NCBI RefSeq assembly: GCF_004217145.1
Contig: NZ_SHKR01000012.1
Location: forward strand, 868,001 to 932,000
Direction: 5' to 3'
Source of the DNA: Kribbella rubisoli
Lineage (GTDB): Bacteria > Actinomycetota > Actinomycetes > Propionibacteriales > Kribbellaceae
Length of the DNA stretch: 64,000 nucleotides
The position numbers were made by a program, and so were the translations under genes. This document shows positions 52,003 through 61,235 of the stretch, piece after piece (positions within the stretch are counted from its first letter, which is position 1; each line of letters starts with the position of its first letter). Below the pieces are notes generated by a model, which was given only the letters and a program-made list of their open reading frames with translations, had not been told where the DNA came from and searched no databases.

Positions 52003-53841
52003 ATGAGCGGAAGGCGGCGATATTCATTGACGTTCTTCCTGAATTGCATGCAACGTTCGCTTGAACTTTGGAGATTCCATCGGAGTGCACTTGCCCTTGA
52101 CTTGAGTAGGGCAGGGGCGCAATGTGGCAAGCGGGGGTTGGATGCCAGCGTGGACGCCAAGATACCCGATGGTTCTGCTGGGCAGGGCAGTAACTCAGCA
52201 AGGCGGACGCGGGGAAATCAATTAGCTGCAATTGGCGTCGCGCTGTCTGTGGCCGGGACATTAGCCATTGGCTTGCTGAATGTGGTCGGCGCTGGCAGCG
52301 GGCTGGCGTTCAATCTGGTGACCGTCGCGCTCCTCGTGGGCGCATTCGGCTCGTCCATCCGGACGCTGCTGAAAGAGCAACTCCACCGCGCATCGAAGCG
52401 GGCCCGGCGCCTGTACGTCGGCGGAGCGGCAGCTGCCGTCGTCGTCCTTGTGGTCGTCGGGGTGGCGACCCGGAGCATCGCGCCGGTCGAGCGGCTGCCG
52501 GGACCGGGTGATGTTGCGATCGTTGGACTGGCGGCGCCGACCAAAGCAGAACAGAACATGTACGACGATCTTGCGTCCAACCTCGCTCGGCGCCTCAGCA
52601 CGACCGACGGGCAGACTGCGCAATCCTATTCAGACGCAGACGACCTGCGGTGGCCGGATCCCGCGGATCCGTCGTCACTGCGGCGGTTCGACAAATGGGC
52701 CACGGAATTCGTCGGTCAGGTAGGGGCCGAGATCCTGATTGCGGGTCAAGCCCGGCGCGAGCCATCGGGTCAAGTCACCCTCGCTCTGGCTATCTTCATC
52801 TCGCCGGCGCTGATTACCGACGCCTCCGAGTTGGCCGGCTGGTACGGACTCGACGAGGTGCGTTTCGACCGGGATCTCCGGTCCGCTTCGACGCAATCCG
52901 ATGTCCTCGATCGCGTCGCGGCTCAGATCGGCGACGTCTCTGGCTTCGTCAACGCTCTCGATGCCTGGCAGTCAGGTCTGCTCGAGAAGGCGGCCACAGG
53001 GTTCTCCGGGTTGGTCATGCACCTTTCATCGAGCAGCGGATCCCGCTTGTACGAACTCGCGCTACTGTTCAGCGGTCACGTCGACGAGGCCGCCGCCGTA
53101 CAGACCTCTGATCGGCAGAAGAGCGCTCAGCTGCTGACCGCTGCCAGAGCCCGGTACCTGGAGCTGCGACCTTCCGCGACGCTCGGGGAACGCGCGAGGC
53201 TCAGTCTCGCCGGCAACGATTTCTACAGAGCGTCACGTCAGGGCTGCCGAGCCGGAATGGTGGATCTCGATGGGCTTCGGCAGGCTGCCGGGACGCTCAA
53301 CGAGTTGATTCGAGAGCCTTCGTCTTCGGATCTCCTGCGGTTGAAGGCGCGGGTGAATCTTGTCCAAGTCGACCGGTGCAGTCAGCTCGCCGGCTCGGCA
53401 CCGGACTCGTCTGCAGACGAGGCACGGGCGGTCCTGCTGGCTGAGGCAGTACCTGCCGCTGGACCGGAGCGGGAGTTGCGCAAGCAGATCAAAGCGCTCG
53501 CGCTGTCCGACGAGGCTCTTCGGCTCAGAACTCTTGCCATCCGTCAGAACAGAGCCGAGTTGGTCGACGAAGCGATCGAGCGGCTGGATCAGGCACTTAC
53601 GCTCGATCCTCGTTTCGAGAGGCAAGCGCTCTGGCTTGGCTTGAAGAGTGCATGGCAGTTCTCCAGATGCCGAGTCGAGCAGGCCATCGACACCCAGGCG
53701 AAGTCCCAGTCCCAACGGCGCGAGTCGGTGCGCCTCGGGCGGACTCCGCAGACGGAATTGGAGCAATGGGAGCGCGCTTTTGAGCGGGATCGATCCAATG
53801 CGCAGAAGGAATGTAGTCGTACCACGGTGAGCACTCGTTAG
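52003..53841 (+). CDS. Membrane-anchored protein with repeat-like helical C-terminus, unknown
   Basis: Up to 612 residues. Three hydrophobic segments (about 74-95, 101-118 and 137-155) precede a 450-residue soluble part. Its first portion (GDVAIVGLAAPTKAEQNMYDDLASNLARRLS, then EILIAGQAR) resembles the receiver-like domains that bind small signals. Its C-terminal 250 residues are helical pairs like TPR repeats (ALSDEALRLRTLAIRQNRAELVDEAIERLDQALTLDP). The start is uncertain: ATG 52003 has no ribosome site, and TTG 52138 or GTG 52150 are alternatives that keep all membrane segments. It heads a run with a lipoprotein and a DUF4236 protein. Confidence 0.65.
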   Translation: MSGRRRYSLTFFLNCMQRSLELWRFHRSALALDLSRAGAQCGKRGLDASVDAKIPDGSAGQGSNSARRTRGNQLAAIGVALSVAGTLAIGLLNVVGAGSGLAFNLVTVALLVGAFGSSIRTLLKEQLHRASKRARRLYVGGAAAAVVVLVVVGVATRSIAPVERLPGPGDVAIVGLAAPTKAEQNMYDDLASNLARRLSTTDGQTAQSYSDADDLRWPDPADPSSLRRFDKWATEFVGQVGAEILIAGQARREPSGQVTLALAIFISPALITDASELAGWYGLDEVRFDRDLRSASTQSDVLDRVAAQIGDVSGFVNALDAWQSGLLEKAATGFSGLVMHLSSSSGSRLYELALLFSGHVDEAAAVQTSDRQKSAQLLTAARARYLELRPSATLGERARLSLAGNDFYRASRQGCRAGMVDLDGLRQAAGTLNELIREPSSSDLLRLKARVNLVQVDRCSQLAGSAPDSSADEARAVLLAEAVPAAGPERELRKQIKALALSDEALRLRTLAIRQNRAELVDEAIERLDQALTLDPRFERQALWLGLKSAWQFSRCRVEQAIDTQAKSQSQRRESVRLGRTPQTELEQWERAFERDRSNAQKECSRTTVSTR

Positions 53842-53848
53842 GAGTGAA

Positions 53849-54889
53849 ATGTTCAGGAGGACTTCGGAATTCGGCCTGGTGGCCGTCTGGTGCTGCCTAG
53901 CCTTGCTCTCTGGATCATGTCATGGAGATCGCTCGCGCGAGCAGTCGAATCCAAGTCTGACCGCAGGAACTTCGCCGCCCAGCGCGAGCACCCCAACCAC
54001 CGGGACAAGTACGGTTCCGGGTGAGTCAGGTCACCAAACGACGACAGTCCCGACGCTGTCAACAACAGCGCCTCCGACCTCGCGCAATCCAAGCGCCGGC
54101 GCTACGACGGGTTCCGGAGGAGCTGAGGACCTGGCTCTCGCCGAGCAGATCGACCTCCTCGCCGCAGGGAATGGCGCTGCGAGTGACTGCGCCGCAGATC
54201 TGGAGAATTTCCCGGCCAAATTTGCCGAATCTCCGTCTGTCTGGATCAGCAGGGCCTACGACGCGGACATGCCGCTCGAGTATTTCGTCCACTCAGCGAT
54301 CTGCCTGCATGGTTTCGATCAGCGCGAGGCGATTACCGTGCGGGTCCGGGCGGGCAGCGTGACAGCGAGCACGACTGTCGTGCCCATTGCTGGTGAGCCG
54401 AACGTCGAACAGTATCTGGGTCCCCGAACCTTGTTCGATGGTCACGAGTTGCCGGTCTATCCCGTCGGGGTCGACCTCTTGATGAGTCAGATGTGGATGT
54501 TGGCGACGACTTCAGCGGCGAGGGAACAGTTTGCGCGTGGGGAGAAGCTCTCGCTGACCGCTGTGCAGGCAGGCAAACGGGCGCAGGCCGAGCAAGAGGT
54601 TGCGACACCAACGGTGCCTGAGCGGGTCGGCATCGATGGACTCCCCGAGGGGCGAACACGCCTTCTCATTATGGGGTTCAAGGTGGGGCAACAAGTGCCT
54701 GTCGGTTTGTACCGAGCAAACGAGGACGAGTCGGCTCAGCTCGTCGTACGTCTCGGATCGGTGCGGATGACCGCCGCACGAGCAGCCGAGTTTGAGGTTG
54801 ACTCTGATGTCCTCGATGGTCGCATGACAGGCGAGTACTGCGTGACTGTTCCACTGGAAGAACAATTCAACTGTCCAAGACTTCAGTGA
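53849..54889 (+). CDS. Putative lipoprotein, unknown
   Basis: A 346-residue exported protein. The leader ends in a lipobox (LLSGSC, Cys near 24); a long Ser/Thr/Pro-rich linker follows to about residue 90, then a globular domain with two Cys-containing loops (SDCAADLENF, HSAICLHGFDQREAITVRV) and a C-terminal beta region ending CVTVPLEEQFNCPRL. Conserved Cys pairs suggest disulfides. It lies 7 bases after the membrane protein with TTAGGAG before the ATG, so the two share an operon and probably a cell-surface function. No family is recognised. Confidence 0.7.
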   Translation: MFRRTSEFGLVAVWCCLALLSGSCHGDRSREQSNPSLTAGTSPPSASTPTTGTSTVPGESGHQTTTVPTLSTTAPPTSRNPSAGATTGSGGAEDLALAEQIDLLAAGNGAASDCAADLENFPAKFAESPSVWISRAYDADMPLEYFVHSAICLHGFDQREAITVRVRAGSVTASTTVVPIAGEPNVEQYLGPRTLFDGHELPVYPVGVDLLMSQMWMLATTSAAREQFARGEKLSLTAVQAGKRAQAEQEVATPTVPERVGIDGLPEGRTRLLIMGFKVGQQVPVGLYRANEDESAQLVVRLGSVRMTAARAAEFEVDSDVLDGRMTGEYCVTVPLEEQFNCPRLQ

Positions 54890-54923
54890 GTCCTCGGCCT
54901 GCGGCAGGCCCGTGGGTCCGTCG

Positions 54924-54939
54924 GGTGGAACGTTCCACC
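54924..54939. promoter_or_regulatory. Perfect 16-bp palindrome upstream of the DUF4236 gene
   Basis: GGTGGAACGTTCCACC is self-complementary over all 16 bases, 35 bases after the lipoprotein stop and about 140 before the DUF4236 start. No loop separates the arms, which favours an operator over a terminator. Confidence 0.5.
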
Positions 54940-55076
54940 GCGACCCGAGCTGCTCCGGCTTGGTCGGGCCGGCTGACAACTAAAGCCATAGTCGAGGTCG
55001 GCGCGCTGAGTCTGCTGTGCTGCGTGTCGACGGCATCGATATGTTGGGGTAAATGTCGGTTGTCGAGGGGGTCCTG

Positions 55077-56189
55077 ATGGGTTTTTCGGTGAAGCTTGCG
55101 CCGGGGGTTCGGGTTCGTGCGTCGAGTCGGGGTGTTCGTACGAGCTTCGGGCCTCGTGTCGCCCGAGTGCATGTCGGCGGTGGTCGGACTGGCTTTTCCA
55201 CCGGCGTAGGCCCCATTGGCTACTACACCAGCGCCGGAGGCGGGCGATCGCGTTCCCGCTCGACGAGTACCGGGTCGGTGAACCGACAGTTGGCAGCCGC
55301 CGCCCGTCAGCAGGCCGCTGCCGACAAGGCCGCGGAAGCAAGGGCGCTCGCGGATGCGCTCATTGCGATCACCGAGATTCACCGCCAAGAGTTCCCGCCA
55401 GCAACTCGCCCGCTGGCACCCGAGGCACCTCCGGTGAACGTCGTCGAGATCCAACGACGTCATCGCAAGTCGGCGAAGACCGCGACCAGTCTGTTCGCCC
55501 GCCGCGCCCGCAAGAGCGCCCTCGCGCAATCTGCCCTCGATGCTCGGCAAGAGGTCGCTGCCGCCGAAGCTGACGGCGCCCGACTCCGAGCTGCTCATCA
55601 ATCCGAGCTCGACGCATGGTGGAGTTCACTGGAGAAGTGCGATTCGGACACAGTGCTTGGAGCGCTGACCGATGCGTTCGAAGACAACGAGGCAGCGGCC
55701 GCGGCGGTCGGACTCGATGGTACTGAGGTGTCCCTGCTTGTCGTCGTGCCGTCGGTTTCGGCCATACCTGAGCGCAAGCCGACGACGACACAGGCCGGGA
55801 ATCTCAGCTTGAAGAAGTTGACCAAGACCGAGATCGCAGACTTCTACAAGATGCTGGTGTGCGGGCATCTGCTCGTGACCCTCCGCGAAGCGTTCGCCGT
55901 CGCGCCAGGTCTGTCGAGCGCTCGCATCGTCGCCCTACGCGCATCAGACCCCGACGCGTACGGCAAGCGCCGGCCAGAAGTACTGATGACCGGTCGGTGC
56001 CGACGTGACGCGCTCGACGAGGTGCGATGGTCCGAAGCCAACTCGGCGCGCATCTTCAATGACTGCCTGACGGAGCGTTTGGCCGTACAGAAGGGTGCCA
56101 CCAGTGCGCTTCAGCCTGTGCCGATCGGGGATGAACCCCAACTTGAAGCGCTGCTTGCCGCGGTGGACATCGACGAGATGCTCGAATAG
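55077..56189 (+). CDS. DUF4236 domain-containing protein
   Basis: A 370-residue protein. Residues 1-55 match DUF4236, a Gly-rich beta repeat: MGFSVKLAPGVRVRASSRGV, then TSFGPRVARVHVGGGRTGFSTGVGPIGYY. A coiled, Ala/Arg-rich helical region follows (VNRQLAAAARQQAAADKAAEARALADAL), then a C-terminal 200-residue domain of unknown type. Function of DUF4236 is not known. ATG at 55077 follows GAGGGGG at 5 bases. It is 187 bases after the lipoprotein gene, on the same strand. Confidence 0.8.
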   Translation: MGFSVKLAPGVRVRASSRGVRTSFGPRVARVHVGGGRTGFSTGVGPIGYYTSAGGGRSRSRSTSTGSVNRQLAAAARQQAAADKAAEARALADALIAITEIHRQEFPPATRPLAPEAPPVNVVEIQRRHRKSAKTATSLFARRARKSALAQSALDARQEVAAAEADGARLRAAHQSELDAWWSSLEKCDSDTVLGALTDAFEDNEAAAAAVGLDGTEVSLLVVVPSVSAIPERKPTTTQAGNLSLKKLTKTEIADFYKMLVCGHLLVTLREAFAVAPGLSSARIVALRASDPDAYGKRRPEVLMTGRCRRDALDEVRWSEANSARIFNDCLTERLAVQKGATSALQPVPIGDEPQLEALLAAVDIDEMLE

Positions 56190-56365
56190 CTCGGCAGCGG
56201 TCGACTGCTGTTCGAGGTGCGATGCACGCGTCGGTTGGCTAGATGACGTATCTGATGGAGCGGGCGAAGCCTCGGACATCAGCGCTCTGCAACTGCCACT
56301 GTCATGCCGTTGGCGGTGGTTCCGGCTTCATTCATCGGCCTCGATCCGCAGGGTTGACGATGGTG

Positions 56366-56794
56366 TCAGCGGTGGGCGAGGCGGTGGAGCTGGGGTGGGT
56401 CTGTTGGGTGGAGGTAACGGAAGCTCTGCGGAGGGTGGAAGGGAGCCGACCTGCGGAGGGCTTGGAGGGTGTGTGGGCGGCTGAGTTCCTTGACGTCGTC
56501 GAGTCGGAGGAGGTGGGCCTGGTCGGTGCCGGTGAGGTACGTGGTGAACTCGGACCAGGACAGGGAGAGAGTGGTTCGGTAGCGGCGCCATGCCGTGTGG
56601 GGGCTTAGGGCGACGACGTCGACGAGTCTTGCTGTTCCAACGACTGCCATGGTGGGGGCGCTGGCATAGAGGACCACCAGCGTGCCATGTGGTGCTTTGA
56701 TCGGCCGTCGGCGAAGCTCGACCGTTTTGGTGCCGTTGAGGATTGCTTCTGCGAACCGTGGGCGCAGCGAGAGCAACAAGGAGCGATCGCTCAT
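56366..56794 (-). CDS. ASCH domain protein (PUA-like fold)
   Basis: A 142-residue protein. The N-terminal ASCH signature is clear: LLSLRPRFAEAILNGTKTVELRRRP contains the GXKXXE motif that in the family lines an RNA- or nucleotide-binding cleft, followed by VLYASAPTMAVVGTARL. The C-terminus reads LHRLAHR. Its ATG (56794-56792) overlaps the stop of the GNAT-PIN protein (ATGA), so the two are made together and probably act together. The domain is linked in the literature with RNA modification or binding; the role here is unknown. Confidence 0.85.
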   Translation of the reverse strand: MSDRSLLLSLRPRFAEAILNGTKTVELRRRPIKAPHGTLVVLYASAPTMAVVGTARLVDVVALSPHTAWRRYRTTLSLSWSEFTTYLTGTDQAHLLRLDDVKELSRPHTLQALRRSAPFHPPQSFRYLHPTDPPQLHRLAHR

Positions 56795-58857
56795 CGGGCC
56801 ATTCCTTCGTGGTAGATCGCAGCGAACAAGTCGGACACTATACGTTTCGGGCTCTGTGGTGGTGCACCTGACAGTCCGAGTGCCTCCGCCAGTTTGCGAT
56901 ATCGAGGAAGTGAGATGTCGCGCCCGAAGATTTCTGTGTTCGTGAAGCGCAGGGCCTGGACCTGTCCGTGCGTGGCTGCTTCGGTGACAGTGGCGAGATT
57001 CCATACCCCGAGATGCTGGAATCGGCTGTGCAGCTCGTCTGGCGGACCGATGTGGACGGCGTCGAGCTGCGAGCAGGCGACGATGGCCGCTGACTGCGCT
57101 ACCGAGTTGCCGCCTTGACTGATGTACCACAAGATCCGGGCCGGGCTCTCGAGCTTCTGCTTGCCGGGCCTTCTGTAGTAGACGTGCTCTCGGCTCAGCC
57201 CTAGGTCGTCGTCTCTCCGCCAAAGGCCGACGGGGATTCCGAGGAGCTCTGAGGAGAACGCCTGCCGGATCGGTACGAGGTAGGTGGTCAGTTCGGCGTC
57301 GGTGACCTTGGCCGGCCACCAGAATTGTTCGAGCTCGGCGGCCGAGGTCGCGATCATCGAGGGCCGGAGAGATCGTGGCCGCGCAAGGCCCGCGGCGTGG
57401 GCTGCTCTCACTACCGCGTGCTCGATGCTCGCTGCGTCGCCGATCGCATCGATGACGAACGCGGCCAGGAACTCCTCGTGTGCGAGGAAGCCGTCCTCGA
57501 TCGCGGCGTTGCGCACGCTCGTCTGAAGGTGTGTCGAGTTGAGGAGTAGGACGTTCGCAGCCCGCTCCCGCGCGATGAGGCGAAGGTCGAAGAGCAGCTG
57601 CCGGGTCAGTGTCTCGCGGATGTGGCCGTCCGTGAGGCGCAAAGTCTCGACCTCAAGGACGGCCCCCTTCTGCCGGAGGCCGTAGTAGGCGACCAAGTCG
57701 TTGCGCGGACCGAAGACGACGGTTCGTTCACCACCTTCGACCGCGAGGCGTCGCGCCGCAGTGATCAGGTTCTTCGGCCGCTCTCCTGCGGTGGTGTTGG
57801 CGAGGGACGAGACGACTTGATCTTCGCCGCTTGCGAGCAGACGCCGGGAGTAGCGGGAGTTCTGCAGGTCGATCGGTCGATAGGCCTCGGCCCGCTCGAG
57901 CTCGTCGATCCGCACGACGACATCGGCAGGTCGGAGTACCCGCATGCCTTGCCGTTCTGCTGCTGGGCCGAGAGCTTTCGACAGGTTGGAGTCCATGGTC
58001 ACGAATACGTTCAGGCCGCCGGCGAGTGCGGTCGACACGTGTTGGAGGTCGAACTCGTCTTGCCGAGTCTCTGGGTACTTCGGGAATCTGGTGACCGCGT
58101 CGGCCAGGAGTTGTGCGCTGATCTCCAGCGCACGGTCAGGGTCGCGAGGGGCGCGAGCGAGTGATTGCACTTTACGGAGGCACTGACCGCGGAGCGGACC
58201 GTTGAGCATCTCGATCTCAGCGTCCAGGCCGGGTGTCCGGAAGAGTTGGAGGCGATCTTCCAGATGGTCGGCCAGGAGCGACAGCGACTCCTCGTGCCCA
58301 GGCCGGCCGGTCTCGATCCAGTTGCGGAGGATGTTCATGTCGATGGCTGCCCTGACGAGTACCGAGCCGGTGTCACCGGTGTACAGGTCTGAGTGGCCGT
58401 AGTCCAGCCACCAGTCGGTGAGGTCTGCCCTGTCCTTTCCTCGTCCTGGACGCTCGCCTTGCTGTTCGAAACCGAGCCGGAGCCACATCGGAGCCAGGTC
58501 GTAGTCACGGCGGCAACGTGCCCGGACACCGAGGTAGTCGGCGTGCCTCTCACGGATTCCGTCCATCAGGCTTCGCGCAACTCCTTGCCCCCGAGCGCCT
58601 GGGGCAACGCAGAGATGCGTCAGCCGGATCCGCCGTCGGACCAGGCCGTACAGGGCATAGCCCACCACGACACCGTTGGCCCTCGCCACGAGCAGTGTGC
58701 GGTTGTCCGCGGCCGCGTCGTAGGCGGCGTACGGGAGGTGCCCCAGGGTCGGACGGGCCACATTTCCAAGTTCGATGACCTCGTCCATCAAACCCCGGTC
58801 CGAGACGTCGAGCGGCTCGACAACCAGCTCCCAGCCCACCTGTGGCCCCTCCGCCAT
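56791..58857 (-). CDS. GNAT acetyltransferase fused to PIN-like nuclease and C-terminal PUA-like domain
   Basis: A 688-residue multidomain protein. Residues 10-150 are a GNAT domain (LTHLCVAPGARGQGVARSLM is the acetyl-CoA motif). Residues 165-315 look like a PIN nuclease: AIDMNIL (D173), Glu in LDAEIEML, EFDLQHVSTAL (D270) and VFVTMDSNL (D289). Residues 355-475 form a second alpha/beta, possibly GNAT-like, domain, and about 570-688 is a PUA/EVE-like end (ARILWYISQGG, ALRFTNTEIFG). The combination points to action on RNA. The coupled ASCH gene follows. The start has only a weak ribosome site. Domain limits are by eye. Confidence 0.7.
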   Translation of the reverse strand: MAEGPQVGWELVVEPLDVSDRGLMDEVIELGNVARPTLGHLPYAAYDAAADNRTLLVARANGVVVGYALYGLVRRRIRLTHLCVAPGARGQGVARSLMDGIRERHADYLGVRARCRRDYDLAPMWLRLGFEQQGERPGRGKDRADLTDWWLDYGHSDLYTGDTGSVLVRAAIDMNILRNWIETGRPGHEESLSLLADHLEDRLQLFRTPGLDAEIEMLNGPLRGQCLRKVQSLARAPRDPDRALEISAQLLADAVTRFPKYPETRQDEFDLQHVSTALAGGLNVFVTMDSNLSKALGPAAERQGMRVLRPADVVVRIDELERAEAYRPIDLQNSRYSRRLLASGEDQVVSSLANTTAGERPKNLITAARRLAVEGGERTVVFGPRNDLVAYYGLRQKGAVLEVETLRLTDGHIRETLTRQLLFDLRLIARERAANVLLLNSTHLQTSVRNAAIEDGFLAHEEFLAAFVIDAIGDAASIEHAVVRAAHAAGLARPRSLRPSMIATSAAELEQFWWPAKVTDAELTTYLVPIRQAFSSELLGIPVGLWRRDDDLGLSREHVYYRRPGKQKLESPARILWYISQGGNSVAQSAAIVACSQLDAVHIGPPDELHSRFQHLGVWNLATVTEAATHGQVQALRFTNTEIFGRDISLPRYRKLAEALGLSGAPPQSPKRIVSDLFAAIYHEGMAR

Positions 58858-58969
58858 GCCCCGAGGCTACGCTCCGTAGGCGGGCGACGCCTGGCCTGCT
58901 GCGTGTCGATCAACCGACTAAACGCGCCGATGGCAAGGCAGAGCTAGACGTCCACGAGCACCACGTCGC

Positions 58970-59599
58970 CTATCGCGAGGCAACGTTGATCGGCTCACCG
59001 GGCGGCTCGAGCCTGCGCGATACTGCGTAGGCCGATGCAGGTAGGAGGCGGAGGCCGGTGTGTAGGGTCAGCAGTTCCTGGAGTGCGTACTTCGCGGAGC
59101 GGGAGAAGTCGAAACCGTGCGCGCTGAGGGCCACGTCGGCTGAGCAAACGCCTGGGCTCAGCCCGATGAGCAGGCCGCCTTGGACGGTCAGCAGGAGAGC
59201 TTCGAGCGTGAAGCGCAGTGTGAGATCGAAGGTGATCGTGGCTGGAGGCCACCGGTCGACGGTGATGTCCACCTCTGGGTGATGGATCGACGAGATCTCG
59301 TGTTCGGCCAACGTGACGTACTCGGGCGGCCCGTTGCCCGCGAGGGTGGCGCTCGCGGCCTCTTTGAGGTCACGATGCGTCCGCCAGGCCCACAGGATCG
59401 GATCACCCAGGTCGCGATCGAAGGTCGCTGCGAGTGCGCGGGTCACCGGAGCCGGCACCAGTCGGCCGACCGGACCGAGGTGCGGCACCGATTCGAGCAC
59501 CCTGCTGCTGGTGATCAGGTGGTTCAGCTCGGCGGAGGTGTCCGGGGTGGTCTGGTTGAAGTGCGAGGCGATGGTGACTCGGTGGCTACTGGTGTTCAT
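58970..59599 (-). CDS. Unknown protein coupled to the PASTA gene
   Basis: A 209-residue soluble protein with no leader or membrane segment. The sequence is beta-rich (DITVDRWPPATITFDLTLRFTLEALLLTVQGG) with a C-terminal helix (SAKYALQELLTLHTGLRLLP). No family is recognised. ATG at 59599 follows AGGAGA and lies inside the end of the PASTA gene (14-base overlap), so the two are translationally coupled. The GNAT-PIN gene follows 112 bases later. Confidence 0.7.
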   Translation of the reverse strand: MNTSSHRVTIASHFNQTTPDTSAELNHLITSSRVLESVPHLGPVGRLVPAPVTRALAATFDRDLGDPILWAWRTHRDLKEAASATLAGNGPPEYVTLAEHEISSIHHPEVDITVDRWPPATITFDLTLRFTLEALLLTVQGGLLIGLSPGVCSADVALSAHGFDFSRSAKYALQELLTLHTGLRLLPASAYAVSRRLEPPGEPINVASR

Positions 59600-61031
59600 C
59601 GGTCTTCTCCTGCAGGTATTGGCGCCCTCGATCAAGGCGAGCGTTGATGCGAATTCGGTGCGCCGAGCCGGATTCCTGGATCCGCGGAGTCCCCGGAGTC
59701 AGCCGCCCGGTCGCATGAACCTGAGGCACCGGATCGGGGCGCGGTTTCGGTTGGCGCCGGTGCTGGAGGCGGCCTGCCGCCCCGACGGCCAGGATGGCCG
59801 TCCCGAGCAGCAGCGGCACCAACCACGGAGGCCAGCTCGACTCGCCGGCGGCGAGGTCGACCGTGACTGTCGTTCCTGTCGGGACGAGTTCCCCGGCGCG
59901 CGGCTGCTGGCTGATGACATGACGTTCACGGCCCGAAGCATCCTTTCGAGCGATCAGATCGAAGATCAGCTCGGCGCCCTCGACTGCGCCACGGGCCTCG
60001 GCCTCGCTGCGGTCGAGCAGTTCAGGGACCGGCACCAGCTTCGGCTTGGGTGCGCGGGTGACGTCGACGGTGACGATGGTGCCGACGTCGACCTCGGTGC
60101 CTGCCCGCGGCCGCTGATTCAGCACGATCCCAGGGGCGTTCCCCGGACGCACGACTCGCGATTGGAACTTCAGCCGAGCCACCCCGACCGCCTGCCGTGC
60201 AGTGGACTCGAGACTGCCGACGACATCTGGCACAACCGTGTGGACCACGGCGGGCGGTGTGGGAGGAGTCGTCGGGACGATGGTGGTCGGCGGGGGTGGC
60301 GGTGGCGGTGCAGGCACCCGGCGGATGTCGGCGGTCACGGTGGTGGCGCGTTCGACCAGCTCGCCTGGTTGCGGTTGCTGGCTGACGACGTGCCCAGGGC
60401 GCTTGCCGTCCTTGAGGATCCGTTGCACGTAGACGAGCCCGGCCTCTTTGACCATGGTCGCGGCCTCGGTCTCGGTGCTGTTGATCAGATCTGGCACTGG
60501 CACAAGCACCGGTTGGACCGGCTCTTGGAGGATCAACGTGACTGCTCGTCCGAACACCACGTAGGCGCCGGCGCCGGGTCGCTGCAACCGGACTGTCCAG
60601 TCGGCAGCTCCGTCGGACGGCGACGTTCGTACGACGAGGCCGAGTTGCGTCGCGCTGTCCCCGGCGACACGCACGGTCTTCCCGATGAGGTCGGGCATCA
60701 CCACGCCGAGCGAGAGGGCAACGAGCGATATTCCGCCGTCGGGATCGTTCTCGGTACGTGTCTGCTGCGCGGCAACGACAACGGCCCGCTCATCGACGCT
60801 GCTGGGCTTGGAGTTCGTCAGCGTGCAGTTGTAGCCCTCGGCGCCGAGGCTCTTTGCTGCCTCCTCCACCGACTGGCCACGAACGTCGGGAGCAGGCCCC
60901 GACGGCGACAGCGCCCAGCCGCCGGTGCAGGCCTCCTCCGAAACGGCTGCGGCGGTGTTTCCACCCGCCACCAGCATCGCGATCGAAATGCCTGCCACGG
61001 CGATCAAGTACTTGATGCGATAAATACTCAC
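59586..61031 (-). CDS. Exported five-PASTA-repeat membrane protein without kinase
   Basis: A 481-residue protein. An N-terminal leader (YLIAVAGISIAMLVAGGNTAAA) is followed by five PASTA-like repeats, recognisable from VPDLIG-type starts and QQPQPGELV-type ends (MPDLIGKTV, VPDLINST, VPDVVGSL, VPELLDRS). A Pro-rich linker (PAPPPPPPPTT) sits between repeats 3 and 4; a C-terminal membrane segment (PPWLVPLLLGTAILAVGAAG) and a basic tail follow. In Ser/Thr kinases these repeats bind peptidoglycan or lipid II, but there is no kinase domain here. GTG at 61031 is closely preceded by GAGAGG. Confidence 0.83.
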   Translation of the reverse strand: MSIYRIKYLIAVAGISIAMLVAGGNTAAAVSEEACTGGWALSPSGPAPDVRGQSVEEAAKSLGAEGYNCTLTNSKPSSVDERAVVVAAQQTRTENDPDGGISLVALSLGVVMPDLIGKTVRVAGDSATQLGLVVRTSPSDGAADWTVRLQRPGAGAYVVFGRAVTLILQEPVQPVLVPVPDLINSTETEAATMVKEAGLVYVQRILKDGKRPGHVVSQQPQPGELVERATTVTADIRRVPAPPPPPPPTTIVPTTPPTPPAVVHTVVPDVVGSLESTARQAVGVARLKFQSRVVRPGNAPGIVLNQRPRAGTEVDVGTIVTVDVTRAPKPKLVPVPELLDRSEAEARGAVEGAELIFDLIARKDASGRERHVISQQPRAGELVPTGTTVTVDLAAGESSWPPWLVPLLLGTAILAVGAAGRLQHRRQPKPRPDPVPQVHATGRLTPGTPRIQESGSAHRIRINARLDRGRQYLQEKTDEHQ

Positions 61032-61235
61032 ACCTCTCTGACCGAGCCGTCGCCGCGGCTGATACCCGGCGTCGGGTGTCGCCGCAATCCCGTAGCACGG
61101 CCCGTGCATCCGCACACCTGGTCGTTGACCTCGGCGCTCGGGCCCCTCGTGCGTGGCGCTGCGGTATAGATCGCTCGTGCACTTGGTGGACGCGTCGGCG
61201 CACTGGCGAGGTGGTGGTGTGCAGTTGCAGAGGAG

